Source: JAPOXR01 sp965214695
GTDB lineage: Bacteria > Pseudomonadota > Alphaproteobacteria > Rhodobacterales > Rhodobacteraceae
NCBI GenBank assembly: GCA_965214695.1
Contig: OZ243967.1
Span: 682,001-746,000, forward strand
Direction of reading: 5' to 3'
Length of the DNA: 64,000 bases
The translations under genes were made by a program, and so were the position numbers. Shown here one piece after another: positions 54,088 to 63,983 of this stretch (position 1 is its first letter; every line of letters starts with the position of its first letter). Below the pieces are notes generated by a model. That model was not told the DNA's origin, searched no databases, and saw only the letters and a program-made list of their open reading frames with translations.

Positions 54088-55008
54088 TCACACCGCCGGT
54101 CCTCCCAGGACCTCTCCAACCGTGATCGGGTAGCCACGCAGGAACTCGTCGGCTGCAGCAACATTCTTGCCTGGCCGCTGTATCTTCAACAGGCGAATTG
54201 CGCCCTGGCCGCAGGCAACGGCAAGACGGGAATCGAGAACCTCGCCCGGCTTTCCGCTTCCGGCGGCGATCTCGGCGGCAAGGATCCTGAGCCGGGCTCC
54301 GCCATGCCCGGTCCAGGCACCGGGAGCCATCGCCAGCGCCCTGATCTGCCTGGAGATCTCGACTGCCGGACGGGTCCAGTCAATCCCGGTCTCGGACTTG
54401 TCGATTTTCGGTGCCGGAATCCTGCCGGCACTGCCTTGCGGAATGGGCTGAAGCCGGTCGAAGCGGGCCAGGGCCTCCACCAGCATATCGGCCCCGATTG
54501 CTGCCAGATCGCTGGCCAGCGAAGTGGCGGTTGCATCATCGGGAATTGGCACCTCACGCCGCATCAACACCGGCCCGTCATCGAAGCGCTCATTCATTTT
54601 CATGACGCACACCCCGGTTACCCGATCTCCTGCCAGGATTGCCCGCTGTATGGGCGCTGCACCCCGCCAGCGGGGAAGCAATGACGGGTGAATGTTCAGG
54701 AACCCGCGGGTCGGGGCCGACAAGACCGCGCCAGGAAGGAGTTGACCATAGGCAACGAGAATTCCACAATCGGCACCAAGGACTGCAATGTCTTTGACAA
54801 AATCCGGATCGCTGACATTCTCGGGAAATTGCACATCCAGGCCGAGTTCTTGTGCCCGGGCAGCCAGCGGTGTCGGTCGCGGCTTCCTGCCCCGCCCGGC
54901 CCGTCTCGGAGGCTGCGAACAGACGGTAGCGACCTCGTGGCCAGCGGTGACCAGCGCCTCCAGCGAGGGGACGGCAAAACTGTCGGAGCCCATGAATATC
55001 AGTCGCAC
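54088..55008 (-). CDS. fmt: Methionyl-tRNA formyltransferase
   Basis: A 306-residue formyltransferase: VRLIFMGSDSFAVPSLEAL start, catalytic Asn-His context NIHPSLLPRWRGAAPIQRAI, and the C-terminal OB domain (ITVGEVLGG). It transfers formyl from 10-formyl-THF to Met-tRNAi. GTG at 55008 is chosen (GGGGAG 8 nt upstream); ATG at 55032 is the alternative. The usual partner def is not seen on either side, so this copy is away from the standard def-fmt operon and could be a second copy or act on another amine. Confidence 0.9.
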   Translation of the reverse strand: MRLIFMGSDSFAVPSLEALVTAGHEVATVCSQPPRRAGRGRKPRPTPLAARAQELGLDVQFPENVSDPDFVKDIAVLGADCGILVAYGQLLPGAVLSAPTRGFLNIHPSLLPRWRGAAPIQRAILAGDRVTGVCVMKMNERFDDGPVLMRREVPIPDDATATSLASDLAAIGADMLVEALARFDRLQPIPQGSAGRIPAPKIDKSETGIDWTRPAVEISRQIRALAMAPGAWTGHGGARLRILAAEIAAGSGKPGEVLDSRLAVACGQGAIRLLKIQRPGKNVAAADEFLRGYPITVGEVLGGPAV

Positions 55009-55170
55009 GAGATCACTCCCCGTCCTCGACATGCCTGGTTTGGCCCTGCCTGCCCGACCCCGATTGGCAACGAGTGCGGATGGGCCAATCCCGCATCATT
55101 ACCTGAAACCCGGCACGGCGATGCAGTATGAACGTCGCAATTAGGAGTATCCAAATCCACCTTGCCGAAC

Positions 55171-56916
55171 TCAGGAGTCGTCCTTCTGTCCTAATTTGGA
55201 TCCTGATCCTCTTAGGAATTTTGGCCGGGAAGGAACTTGTCGCTCAATCCAGGCGGTAATCCTGGACAGGACCGCCCTCTCTTCGCCCTGCCCAGCCTCG
55301 TCGGTTCGGGAAGATTTGGCGGATTGGTCGTCTGCCTGCCCGCTTCCGACATCGGTGGGCCTTTTGCCTGTTTTCTTTCTTTCCCTTTTGCTTCCGCCAG
55401 CCGGAGGCATCGGGTCTGGGGGCCCGTTGATGCCATTTCCATCTTCTCGGCTCCGCACCCGATTGCGCTGGGCAAGGCACGCATTCGGAAGTGCGTACCG
55501 GATCGATTCGGCGAGTTCGCCGCCGTTCCAGTTCGGACGGTCAAGCTTCACCGGAACTGCCTGGCCCACATCAAATTCTTGGGCTACGGCTCCGGCAATG
55601 TTCTCGATCTTCAGGATCTGCGCCGGCGACAGGTCGCCGGCGTTCGGCCAGCTTTCGATGATCGGCGGGCGGTCGACATGCGAGACGGCGACGACCAGCG
55701 GCGGCACCAAGCGGTTCCAGATCAATTCGTCATAAATATTTCGGAATACCGCCAGGGTATCGATATCCACCTTGCGGGCTGGCTGGTCTGCCCGCACCAC
55801 CCAGACGACCATGTCGCAATCGAGAAACCCGGACCGGACCGCGTCCATCATCGGATCCGCCTGGCCGACCTGCCTCAATATGAACCTGAACCAGTCTGGG
55901 CGGCGCACCCTGCCCTCGAGCGCATCAATGGGCGGTGCCTCGATCAGGGCACACTGGATGCCGCCAATTTCCGTGCGAACCGGGCTGACGCCTGCCTCGG
56001 CGCCGTTTGCCGTCGATGCCGGCCTGCCTGCCGGGGCCAGCAGGGAAGACATGGCGGATTTGCCAACTCCGGTCTGCCCAACAATCAGGATCCTGACCGG
56101 TTCATGTTGGTTAGGCCGGATGTTGGGAACGATGCCCCGCCGGTAGCGCCCGGAATAGAGATTGATCGACTTCGCCGCCACATAGTAGAGAATTCGCCGT
56201 TGCAACTCCAGTTGGGCCTGGTCGGTGAGATATTTGGTGTGGTTACCGGCAATCAGGGACTCCATGACCCGCATGGCCCCTGCCGGAGGATTTATGACGA
56301 GGCGGGCCACCCCGAAGGCATGATCACCATATTCGATGCCCCTTGCCAGTCGATGCCTGTTCCTGAGCAGCCACAGGATGTGCCCAACAGGGATTCCCCG
56401 GAAGGGTGAGTACCATCGATTCGTGCCCAGGAATTCACGACACTCGTCAGCTGCTTCGTCGATTAACGTCAGCAATTCCAGGACCGACACATCAAGAAGT
56501 CTATCGCCAGACTTGCCCGACATCTCCTGTGCCACATTGCGTGCAACATTGAGTGCCAGGGTGACCAGCCCCTCATCCCAAGGGCACAACTTGCGAGTAT
56601 CATGCCTGATCTGGGCACAACTCTCATCGAAGACCTGCCGCTCCCGGGGATTCCAGTCGGCGTCGGCAACTACCAGTGGAATATCGGCTTCGACCGCGCC
56701 CCGGTCCACGGATTTCCACCTGCGCAGCAGCAGCCCGACCACGAACAACGCAACCATCCAGGCCAACGACGCCGCGGCGAATTGGATCAGCCATCTCTCG
56801 GTGACGATGAAATAGAGGCCAGCCGCCATCAGGCAGAGAACCGGGAAGGCGTATCGCAACCAGACGACCATGATGTCGGCCCGCCGCCAGAAGGGCCGGC
56901 CACCAATCCCGATCAT
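55171..56916 (-). CDS. Membrane-anchored P-loop GTPase-like protein
   Basis: 581 residues. Two hydrophobic segments near 18-38 and 45-63 anchor the N-terminus; a helical region follows, then a P-loop GQTGVGKS near residue 290 with a G3/G4-like region (VVAVSHVDRP), suggesting a GTPase. The last 90 residues are charged and low-complexity (ERKKTGKR...). It belongs with the HSR1/YcjX-like group by general layout, not by a specific match. GAGG precedes ATG 56916. It probably functions with the GTPase encoded at 57121. Confidence 0.75.
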   Translation of the reverse strand: MIGIGGRPFWRRADIMVVWLRYAFPVLCLMAAGLYFIVTERWLIQFAAASLAWMVALFVVGLLLRRWKSVDRGAVEADIPLVVADADWNPRERQVFDESCAQIRHDTRKLCPWDEGLVTLALNVARNVAQEMSGKSGDRLLDVSVLELLTLIDEAADECREFLGTNRWYSPFRGIPVGHILWLLRNRHRLARGIEYGDHAFGVARLVINPPAGAMRVMESLIAGNHTKYLTDQAQLELQRRILYYVAAKSINLYSGRYRRGIVPNIRPNQHEPVRILIVGQTGVGKSAMSSLLAPAGRPASTANGAEAGVSPVRTEIGGIQCALIEAPPIDALEGRVRRPDWFRFILRQVGQADPMMDAVRSGFLDCDMVVWVVRADQPARKVDIDTLAVFRNIYDELIWNRLVPPLVVAVSHVDRPPIIESWPNAGDLSPAQILKIENIAGAVAQEFDVGQAVPVKLDRPNWNGGELAESIRYALPNACLAQRNRVRSREDGNGINGPPDPMPPAGGSKRERKKTGKRPTDVGSGQADDQSAKSSRTDEAGQGEERAVLSRITAWIERQVPSRPKFLRGSGSKLGQKDDS

Positions 56917-57120
56917 CCATGCCTCGTCAATAATTGTTCTGTCAAATCTGTCATGTCCCGGCTTGCCTTACTTGTGGCAATCTCCCGCGCCTGGCCCAAC
57001 CCGCCATCCCGACCAGTTTGCGGTGCCTGGGCGGAGCTTGTTCTGCCATCCGCCCAACGAAACCATGAAGGAGGTGCTATGTGAAGTTCGAATTCATCGA
57101 TGCCTGCCCGTTACCCGCAA

Positions 57121-58329
57121 TCAGTCTCCCGCCCCGACATCCTTCCTGAACGCATGGCGAGCACCACGAAGCGCATTCTTGTAGATCTGCCTGACCTCGC
57201 GCTTGTCAGGCCGTTTTCCCGCCTTCAGGTGAAAAAGATAGTAACCGGTCGCCCGTCCCAGCGCGAATGTCGTGGCAAATGCCGCCGTTCCATTCAAGAC
57301 TGCTCCTGCCGTCTGGCCAAATGCCGGAACCATGGCCACGGCCTTGGTTGCCACGGCCCGGCCGATAACCGCCACGCCAAGCATGGAAGCCAGTGACGCC
57401 AGCAGGTTCCGGTTCAGGTCAACCTCGTAATGACGGGCAAGTTCGACCAGCATGCTGCCCTGGATCGGTATCGTCGATGCCGGACCGGCAAATGGGATCA
57501 ATGCCGCCAGGCCGGCGCTGAGGGAATATCGGGACACGCTGGCATGGATGGCAGCGAATTCCGCTCCCTCGGTTGTTCCGCCTGTTTGGCCAGCCACCAG
57601 AAAGGCCACCAGCGGCAACTCGTGGCCGAGCAATTGCAGGAGCGCGTCCCTGTCCGTATCCATGCCGGGATTTCGTGCCTCGAACATGGTCTGCGGAAGG
57701 CGGCGTCCGGCCGCCCGCTCGATAGCGCGCTGGTTGCGCGCCATGGCGGAATCGCTCCGCTCCTTGTCGGCGACCGCACCCACCCGAGTGTGAACCACGA
57801 TGATTTTCCTGCCCGGACGGGATCGCCTGATCTCGCTGATTGCACGACACAGTTCGCTCTGGGAGAGGTCGTCGAGCCTGGCAACGGCAAGAATGGCCGA
57901 GCTTGTCCCGGAAAAGGCCGCAATCTCGGGGGCGGGATCGTAGCCACTCTCGCCGATTCCACGTGTGTCGAGGAATTGCAGGACCGGATCCTCCACCGGA
58001 TACTCGTAGAGCCGGGCATGCGTGGTGCAGGGCTCGTAGCCATTGCCGATTTCGATATCCCGTGTCCCGGTAATTGCGCTGATGAGCGATGACTTGCCGG
58101 CACCGGTCTTGCCAAGCACCCAGATCGTTGGCAATTCGGCACCCCGCCTGCCGGCTTCCGGTGCCGGAGCGGCGACCTTGCCGTCAATCGCTTCCCAGAT
58201 CCTGCTCCAGTATCCCCTCATCCCGCGACCAGCCATTCCGGGCCAGGCAACAACTCGACCGCCTTCATTGTCGGAACAAGTCGGCACCGGCCGGACCGGA
58301 GGCACCAGGGGCGCTGTGCTGGCAGCCAT
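57121..58329 (-). CDS. P-loop GTPase with DUF697-like membrane domain
   Basis: 402 residues (start 58329; ATG 58236 is plausible since the first 30 residues are low-complexity). GKTGAGKSS is the P-loop, FLDTRGIGE the G3 region and VVHTRVGA a G4-like region. The C-terminal 160 residues contain glycine/alanine-rich hydrophobic segments (SLSAGLAALIPFAGPA, LGVAVIGRAVATKAVAM), as in DUF697/YcjF-type GTPases. It is 9 bp after the malonyl-CoA synthetase gene and 204 bp before the other GTPase. Confidence 0.8.
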   Translation of the reverse strand: MAASTAPLVPPVRPVPTCSDNEGGRVVAWPGMAGRGMRGYWSRIWEAIDGKVAAPAPEAGRRGAELPTIWVLGKTGAGKSSLISAITGTRDIEIGNGYEPCTTHARLYEYPVEDPVLQFLDTRGIGESGYDPAPEIAAFSGTSSAILAVARLDDLSQSELCRAISEIRRSRPGRKIIVVHTRVGAVADKERSDSAMARNQRAIERAAGRRLPQTMFEARNPGMDTDRDALLQLLGHELPLVAFLVAGQTGGTTEGAEFAAIHASVSRYSLSAGLAALIPFAGPASTIPIQGSMLVELARHYEVDLNRNLLASLASMLGVAVIGRAVATKAVAMVPAFGQTAGAVLNGTAAFATTFALGRATGYYLFHLKAGKRPDKREVRQIYKNALRGARHAFRKDVGAGD

Positions 58330-58338
58330 GCCTGGGCA

Positions 58339-59858
58339 TCAGCAATCCGGGTCCGAGTATCGCTGGCGGAGCACATTTCTTTCCACCTTTCCCATGCTGT
58401 TGCGAGGCATGTCTTCGATCACCTTTATCTTTCTCGGGCATTTGTACCTGGCAAGCCTGTCGGCAATTTTGTCGCCGAGCACCCTGACATCAAGCGTGAG
58501 TCCCGGCGCTCGCACCACCGCCGCCGCCACCCGTTCACCATATTCGGGATCTGGAATCCCGAACACGGCCGATTCTGCCACCCCTTGCATGGCGTTGAGG
58601 ACATCTTCGACCTCTTTCGGATAGACATTCAGCCCGCCGGTGATGATCAGGTCCTTCTGACGGCCAACGATTTCCAGGTATCCGTGCTCGTCAAGACGGC
58701 CAAGATCACCGGTGGCAAAATACCCGTCATCCCGAATGGCTTCGGCGGTCTTTTCCGGATTCCTCCAGTAGCCACGGCAGACATTCGGCCCCCGAACCTC
58801 GATCAGCCCGGTCTCGCCAGCCGAGACCGCCTGCCCGTCTGCGGTCACGATCCGCAAATCAACCCCATCCAGAGGCATGCCGACGGTGCCGGCCAACCGG
58901 GGCCCGTCAACCGGGTTCGAGGTGATCATGCCGGTTTCGGTCATTCCGTATCGTTCAAGGATCTGGTGGCCGGTCCGGTCGGCAAAGGCGGCGTGCGTTT
59001 CGACCCGCAACGGAGCGCTGCCGGAAATGAAGAGCCGCATGCCGGAGGCCAGGCTTCGGTTCAGTCGGGGATCGCCCAGCAGACGCACATAGAAGGTCGG
59101 CACACCCATCATCATTGTTGAGCCCGGCAGGGCGCCTATGATCAAATCCAGGTCAAAACCGGCCATGAAGTCGACCCTGGCGCCGGCCATCAGCGCCGTG
59201 TTCACGGCCACAAACAACCCGTGGGTGTGATAGATCGGCAAGGCGTGGATCAGCGCGTCTCTCGATGTCATTTGCCAAAGCCTGACCAGGCAACGGGTAT
59301 TCGACAGCAAATTGTCGTGAGTCAGCATCGCCCCTTTGGGCCTGCCGGTGGTGCCCGACGTATAGAGGAGTGCCGCCAGATCATCCGGCCGGCGCGCAAC
59401 CGGACATAACCGGGTCGGCATGCCGGCCATGGCACCGGCAAGGCCACCGGTCCCATCGGCATTCAGCGTCAGCAGGCTGGTGCCGGTCCGGCGAGATACC
59501 AGCTCGAGGTCGCGGGCTAATCGGTCTTCACACAGGAGCAGCCCGGGCGAGGCATCCTCGAGGAAGTAGGCGACCTCGTCCTGCGGTATCCGGTGTTGAG
59601 CGGCAGGAAAACCGCGCCAACCTGCACCGAGGCCAGGTACAGCGCAAGAATCTCCGGGCGTTTGAATGCCTGGGCGGCGACCCGGTCTCCCGGCCGGACA
59701 TTGCGGGCGGCCAGCATGTTTGCATATTGCGACGACAGTTCCGCCAATTGGGCAAAGCTGACTTCGCGCCGGACTGCTCCCGGCTCATTGAGCGCCAGGA
59801 AAGGGGATTGGTTGCCTGCCTGCGGGCCGATCAAACCGTCATGGAGGTGATTCGACAT
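58339..59858 (-). pseudogene. matB: Malonyl-CoA synthetase, single-base frameshift
   Basis: Two reading frames together give a full MatB: the first (59858 to about 59583) encodes MSNHLHDGLIGPQ through FLPLNTGYR, and the second, in another frame, continues QDEVAYFLEDASPGLLL, LLYTSGTTGRPKGAML, ERYGMTETGM and the C-terminal GLNVYPKEVEDVL and PRNSMGKVERN. One base is missing near 59582. MatB adenylates malonate (or methylmalonate) and forms malonyl-CoA. As written the gene is broken; a real mutation and a base-calling error cannot be separated here. Confidence 0.85.
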
Positions 59859-60029
59859 CCGGTGTCCTGCCAGTCGCCCATGGTGCAATCGATTCGTCCC
59901 GACCCTGATACAGGGAGAAGGTGAGACTTCACAAATCGCCGGCCGGACCTGCATTGCCCAAAGGGCAAGTGGAGTTGGGCAATTCAATCAACGACGATGT
60001 TGGCGGCGCTCGGCCAGGCCTGTGGACGG

Positions 60030-60281
60030 TCATGCCTCCCCATCGCGGGAGAATGATAGCGGCCTGTAGCCAAACCGGACCCGCGGCGGCAACTCGACGC
60101 CGTGCTTCTCCCCGAAATGGTGCTCGAAGACCTCCGACGGTGTCGGGCGGCGCTCGGCCATGGCGCGCTTCTCGTGGACCAGGCGGCGAACCAGCTCTTC
60201 CATCGACATGCCGGTCCGACCCGCCTCACGTCGAAGCCACGCCTGCTCAGCGCTCCCGGCGTCGCCCAATCCCGCGAGGCC
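60030..60281 (-). pseudogene. N-terminally truncated antitoxin-like fragment
   Basis: The frame gives SAEQAWLRREAGRTGMSMEEL, then VRRLVHEKRAMAERRPTPSEV and a short tail, similar to FitA/VapB-type ribbon-helix-helix antitoxins (WLRREA..G.SMEEL). The usual N-terminal strand is missing, replaced by sequence antisense to a SorC remnant. No PIN toxin follows. The open frame continuing to 60875 is fusion by chance. Confidence 0.5.
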
Positions 60282-60284
60282 TAG

Positions 60285-60707
60285 CTGGTCCTGGTCAGTG
60301 ACCCGTATATTCGCGAGACCACCAACCTTTTCGGCAAGATCACGCTGGCGATCGTCGGAATTGGCGCCGTCGAGCCGTCCAGCATGCTGGCACGCAGTGG
60401 AAACGTCTTTTCCGAAAGCGAGTTGGCCGAGGTGGCGGAGGCCGGTGGAGTCGGGGATATCAGCCTGCGATTCTTCGATCGGGACGGCCGACCGGTGCGC
60501 ACGCCGCTGGATGACCGCGTCATCGGCATGCCGCTGGAGGAGTTGGCCGGGATCGACCGGGTGATTGCCCTGGCTGGCGGACGATCCAAGACGGAGGCGA
60601 TCCGCGGTGCGCTGATGACCGGCGCCGTCGATGTCCTGGTCACGGACAAGTTCACGGCCGAACGCCTGCAGCCACCCGTTGAAAACCAGGTGCCAGATGA
60701 TGATTGA
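60285..60707 (+). pseudogene. SorC/DeoR-family regulator, C-terminal remnant
   Basis: About 140 codons directly after a TAG, without a start: LVLVSDPYIRETTNLFGKI, then VGIGAVEPSSMLARSGNVF, AGGVGDISLRFFDRDGRPV and ALAGGRSKTEAIRGAL. This is the end of the sugar-binding domain of SorC-type regulators, missing the helix-turn-helix and first half (some 180 residues). The sharp left edge at about 60282 is a recombination junction with the antitoxin fragment. Confidence 0.78.
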
Positions 60708-60991
60708 GCCCGGCCAGGCAGCCCGGGCCAGGCCGGTGCGCACGCTGCACCCCGCATGACCCGTGATCGGGGCCGGGAATTGGTCCGGGTGACATGCCTT
60801 GGCATGGCTCGCTCCGTGCCATCCGACCAGGTTGGCGGGCATGCGAAATGCTGGCCGATCGTGGGTGCATGACAAGGCCGGCGCGTTGCCTTTCGGACCT
60901 TCGTGCCCGAACTATGCGCGGGTTGTATGGACATGAGGTCCGGTTTCGGCATAATCGGGGCAATCCCCTGTCAGGAAACAGAACTTCACGT

Positions 60992-61858
60992 ATGATAGAA
61001 CGGCAGCCCATATTGCGCAGGAAACGTGTCCCCGATGCACGATCGGTCTTGTCAGGCCGGAGACGTTTGCCGGCCGGGCCGATGCTCATTGCGGGTTTGT
61101 TGGCCCTTCTGGTGAATGTCGATCCGGCAGGGGCGCAATCGAGCGCCGAGAAGGGCCATCAGATCGCCAGCGCCGCCCTCGATGCGGATCTGAATTTCCA
61201 GAGCTATACCGCCGACATGGTCATGATCCTGCGCAACAAGGCCGGACAGGAAAACCGGCGAAGCCTGCGGATCAGGTCGCTCGAGGTGCAGGGTGACGGT
61301 GACAAGGTGCTGTTTGTCTTCGACAGCCCGCCGGACGTGAAGGGCACCGCCTTCCTGATCCACGGTCACCGGACCAAGGCCGACGATCAATGGCTCTATC
61401 TGCCAGCACTGAAACGGGTCAAGCGGATCAGTTCGTCCAATCGCTCCGGCTCGTTTCTCGGCAGCGAGCTGGCATACGAGGATATGGGCAAACCCGAGCT
61501 GGAGAAGTTCACCTACAGCTACCTGCGGGACGAGCCCTGCGGCTCGCATACCTGCACGGTCACCGAATTCATCCCTACCGAAAAGGGATCGGGATATGTC
61601 AGGATGCTGTACTGGCATGACACCGGCGAGTATCGGACACACCGGATCGAATATTACGACAGGAAGAATGCGCATCTGAAAACGCTGACCCATAACGACT
61701 ACAAGAGGTATGCGGGTCAGTTCTGGCGGCCGTCAAACTCGAACATGGTCAATCACGTTACCGGAAAGAGCACTGAACTCCAGTGGAACGACTACAAGTT
61801 CAAGGCGGGACTCAAGGATCGAGAATTCTCGAAGACCGGCCTGAGAAGAATTCGCTGA
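60992..61858 (+). CDS. LolA-like outer-membrane lipoprotein-sorting family protein
   Basis: 288 residues. A basic N-terminus leads into a signal peptide (MLIAGLLALLVNVDPAGAQ). QWLYLPALKRVKRIS and RSGSFLGSELAYEDM are hallmarks of the LolA-like family (PF17131) that accompanies RND/MMPL exporters; it is periplasmic and lipid-binding. ATG at 60992 is chosen. It is the first gene of a three-gene envelope operon. The expected RND exporter is not in the window. Confidence 0.87.
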   Translation: MIERQPILRRKRVPDARSVLSGRRRLPAGPMLIAGLLALLVNVDPAGAQSSAEKGHQIASAALDADLNFQSYTADMVMILRNKAGQENRRSLRIRSLEVQGDGDKVLFVFDSPPDVKGTAFLIHGHRTKADDQWLYLPALKRVKRISSSNRSGSFLGSELAYEDMGKPELEKFTYSYLRDEPCGSHTCTVTEFIPTEKGSGYVRMLYWHDTGEYRTHRIEYYDRKNAHLKTLTHNDYKRYAGQFWRPSNSNMVNHVTGKSTELQWNDYKFKAGLKDREFSKTGLRRIR

Positions 61859-63138
61859 GCCGGGGCCGCTGGCTCCACTGGTGCTGGCTGCTTGCCAGCC
61901 TGCTGGTCGTGACCGCCTCGACCTCCGTCGCCGAGGATGGCGAGGAACTGGCGGTGGAGTTCTGGGGAACCGCCACGCTGGAGGGCAGGCTGTTTGCCGA
62001 CGCGCCGCTCTATCCCGGCCAGCGGCGGAACAGCGCCAGCATTTCCTTCGAGCCAACCCTCTACATCGAGGGTGAGGAGTCGGGAAGTTTCACCCTGACC
62101 CCGTATGTCCGGATCGATGGTTCTGACCGGGAGAGAACCCATCTCGATGTCAGGGAGGCCTATGGCCTGTGGTTCGGCGAATTCGAGAATTCCGAGTGGG
62201 AATTGCGAGTGGGTATCGACCAGGTCTTCTGGGGGGTTGCCGAATCGAACAACCCGGTCAACATCATCAATACACCCGACCTGGTCGACAGCGCCGATGG
62301 ACGGGAAAAACTCGGGCAGCCAATGATCCACGGCACGCTTGGCGCCGATTGGGGAATCCTGGAACTGTTCATCCTGCCCTGGCACCGGCCGGTGACCTTT
62401 CCCGGCACCAAGGGCCGACTGCGAGGACCGCTTCCCGTCGACAACGACCGGGACAGCATCACCTACGAGGCCGGCTCCGGCCGGCGGCATGTCGATTATG
62501 CCGCCAGGTACAGCAACAGCGTCGGCCCAATCGATATCGCGCTGAGCCTGTTTGACGGCACCAGCCGCCAGCCACTGCTGTCTCCTGCCGCCGACCGCGG
62601 AAAGAAACTGCTGTCTCCCGGCGACGCAAGCCGGCTGGTCCAGCACTACAACCATGTCCGGCAGGTGGGACTCGACATGCAGGTGACGATGGATGCCTTT
62701 CTTGGCAAGGCCGAGATTGTCGCCAGGGACCAAAGGGAAGCGCCGGGAGCCGACCCGGCCACCCACCATGCCTGGGTCGTCGGTGGCGAGTACACAATCT
62801 ACGCAATCGGTGGGTCTGATGCAGATTTGACCCTCTTTGCCGAGCTGAACCAGGATGAGCGGCGGGAAAAATCCACCAGCGCCTTGCAGAACGACCTGTT
62901 CCTGGCCGCCCGCTACAGTTTCAACGACGTACAGGATACCGACCTGCGGTTGGCCGTCCTCGATGATCTCGACTACGAGACCCGCACCATGAATTTCGAG
63001 TTCAACAGGCGACTTACCGATTCGACCTCGCTGAGTGTCGAGGCATTTGCCGTCCTCGATTCGGACAAGGACGATCGATTCGCCTATCCGATCCGCAAGG
63101 ACGGCTTCATCGGCATAAATTTCCGCTACAGCTTCTGA
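61783..63138 (+). CDS. Outer-membrane beta-barrel protein (DUF1302-like)
   Basis: About 451 residues from a GTG at 61783, overlapping the previous gene by 76 bp. No ATG precedes the signal peptide (HWCWLLASLLVVTASTSVAE), so the true start may be CTG at 61855, touching the upstream stop. The mature part is rich in alternating amphipathic strands and ends in FRYSF, the terminal-Phe signature for BAM insertion. EAYGLWFGEFENSEWELRVG and QVFWGVAESNNPVNIINT resemble alginate-export/DUF1302 porins. Confidence 0.8.
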   Translation: MERLQVQGGTQGSRILEDRPEKNSLSRGRWLHWCWLLASLLVVTASTSVAEDGEELAVEFWGTATLEGRLFADAPLYPGQRRNSASISFEPTLYIEGEESGSFTLTPYVRIDGSDRERTHLDVREAYGLWFGEFENSEWELRVGIDQVFWGVAESNNPVNIINTPDLVDSADGREKLGQPMIHGTLGADWGILELFILPWHRPVTFPGTKGRLRGPLPVDNDRDSITYEAGSGRRHVDYAARYSNSVGPIDIALSLFDGTSRQPLLSPAADRGKKLLSPGDASRLVQHYNHVRQVGLDMQVTMDAFLGKAEIVARDQREAPGADPATHHAWVVGGEYTIYAIGGSDADLTLFAELNQDERREKSTSALQNDLFLAARYSFNDVQDTDLRLAVLDDLDYETRTMNFEFNRRLTDSTSLSVEAFAVLDSDKDDRFAYPIRKDGFIGINFRYSF

Positions 63139-63983
63139 TGCAGGTCTCGTCCGTCATCCGTATGCTGCTGCCCGCCCTCCAGCAACCGGCCGGCGCATTG
63201 CGCCCCATCCGGAAGCCGGCTTCCGGATGGGGGTGGCAGGCCGATGCGCCGACTCTCGCCATCGCACGGAAGATCGCGCCGATCGCCATCCTGTCATTCC
63301 TCGTTGCCTGGCCTGGCGGCGCCGACCCGCTGCGGCGGGCAAAGGACCTCTATGATGCTGGCGATTTTCTGACCGCGTCCCAGATCTCCGGCGAGACGGA
63401 GACCCCGGAAGGCTACACGCTGGCGGCAGCATCGCTGGCCGCACACGCCCGATTCAATGCATCACCGCCAAATGCCAGGCTGCTGCTCGAGCATGCACTG
63501 GAGATGGCAGAGATGGCGGTGGGGCAGGATGGCGACAACCCGGACACCCTGGTTCAGTATGCCAGGGTGATGGGGTGGTATGCGGAGATAATCGAAACTG
63601 GACGGGTGGCAAGCGAAGGCTACGGATCCCGGATCAAGGAGACATTGGACACCGCGCGCCGGCTTGACCCCGCCAATCCGACAGTCGAATTGCTGCTGGC
63701 CACCTGGCACATGGAAATCGTTACCAGGGGCGGGTTCCTGGGTGCGCTCGCCTTCGGTGCCTCGAGGAAAATGGCGCTCCACCACTACCGGGAAGCTGCC
63801 AACCTCGATCCGCAATCGGTCAATGTCCTCTACGAATACGGCCGCGGCCTGCTGAATCTCGACAAGGTCCACTACCTTGCCGACGCCACCCGGCTTCTGA
63901 AGGTGGCCCTGTCGCTGCCGGCGAAAACCGCCTTCGACCGGAAGACGCAGGAGCGTGCCCGCCTCCTGCTCGACCGGCTGTAA
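63138..63983 (+). CDS. Periplasmic TPR-repeat protein
   Basis: 281 residues, ATG overlapping the upstream stop (TGATG). After an odd 40-residue leader comes a hydrophobic segment (IAPIAILSFLVAWPGGA) and then TPR-like helices (RAKDLYDAGDFLTASQ, LDTARRLDPANPTVELLLA, REAANLDPQSVNVLYEYGRG). It is probably a periplasmic partner of the envelope system. The leader contains a 30-nt palindrome (63203-63232), so the real N-terminus is uncertain. Confidence 0.78.
   Translation: MQVSSVIRMLLPALQQPAGALRPIRKPASGWGWQADAPTLAIARKIAPIAILSFLVAWPGGADPLRRAKDLYDAGDFLTASQISGETETPEGYTLAAASLAAHARFNASPPNARLLLEHALEMAEMAVGQDGDNPDTLVQYARVMGWYAEIIETGRVASEGYGSRIKETLDTARRLDPANPTVELLLATWHMEIVTRGGFLGALAFGASRKMALHHYREAANLDPQSVNVLYEYGRGLLNLDKVHYLADATRLLKVALSLPAKTAFDRKTQERARLLLDRL
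63203..63232. repeat. Perfect 30-nt palindrome
   Basis: CCCCATCCGGAAGC, then CG, then GCTTCCGGATGGGG: 14-bp arms around a self-complementary CG, a perfect 30-nt palindrome. It lies within the predicted leader of the TPR gene, 65 bp after the start. It may be an intergenic palindromic repeat that has entered the frame, or a stem-loop controlling the downstream gene. Confidence 0.85.
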
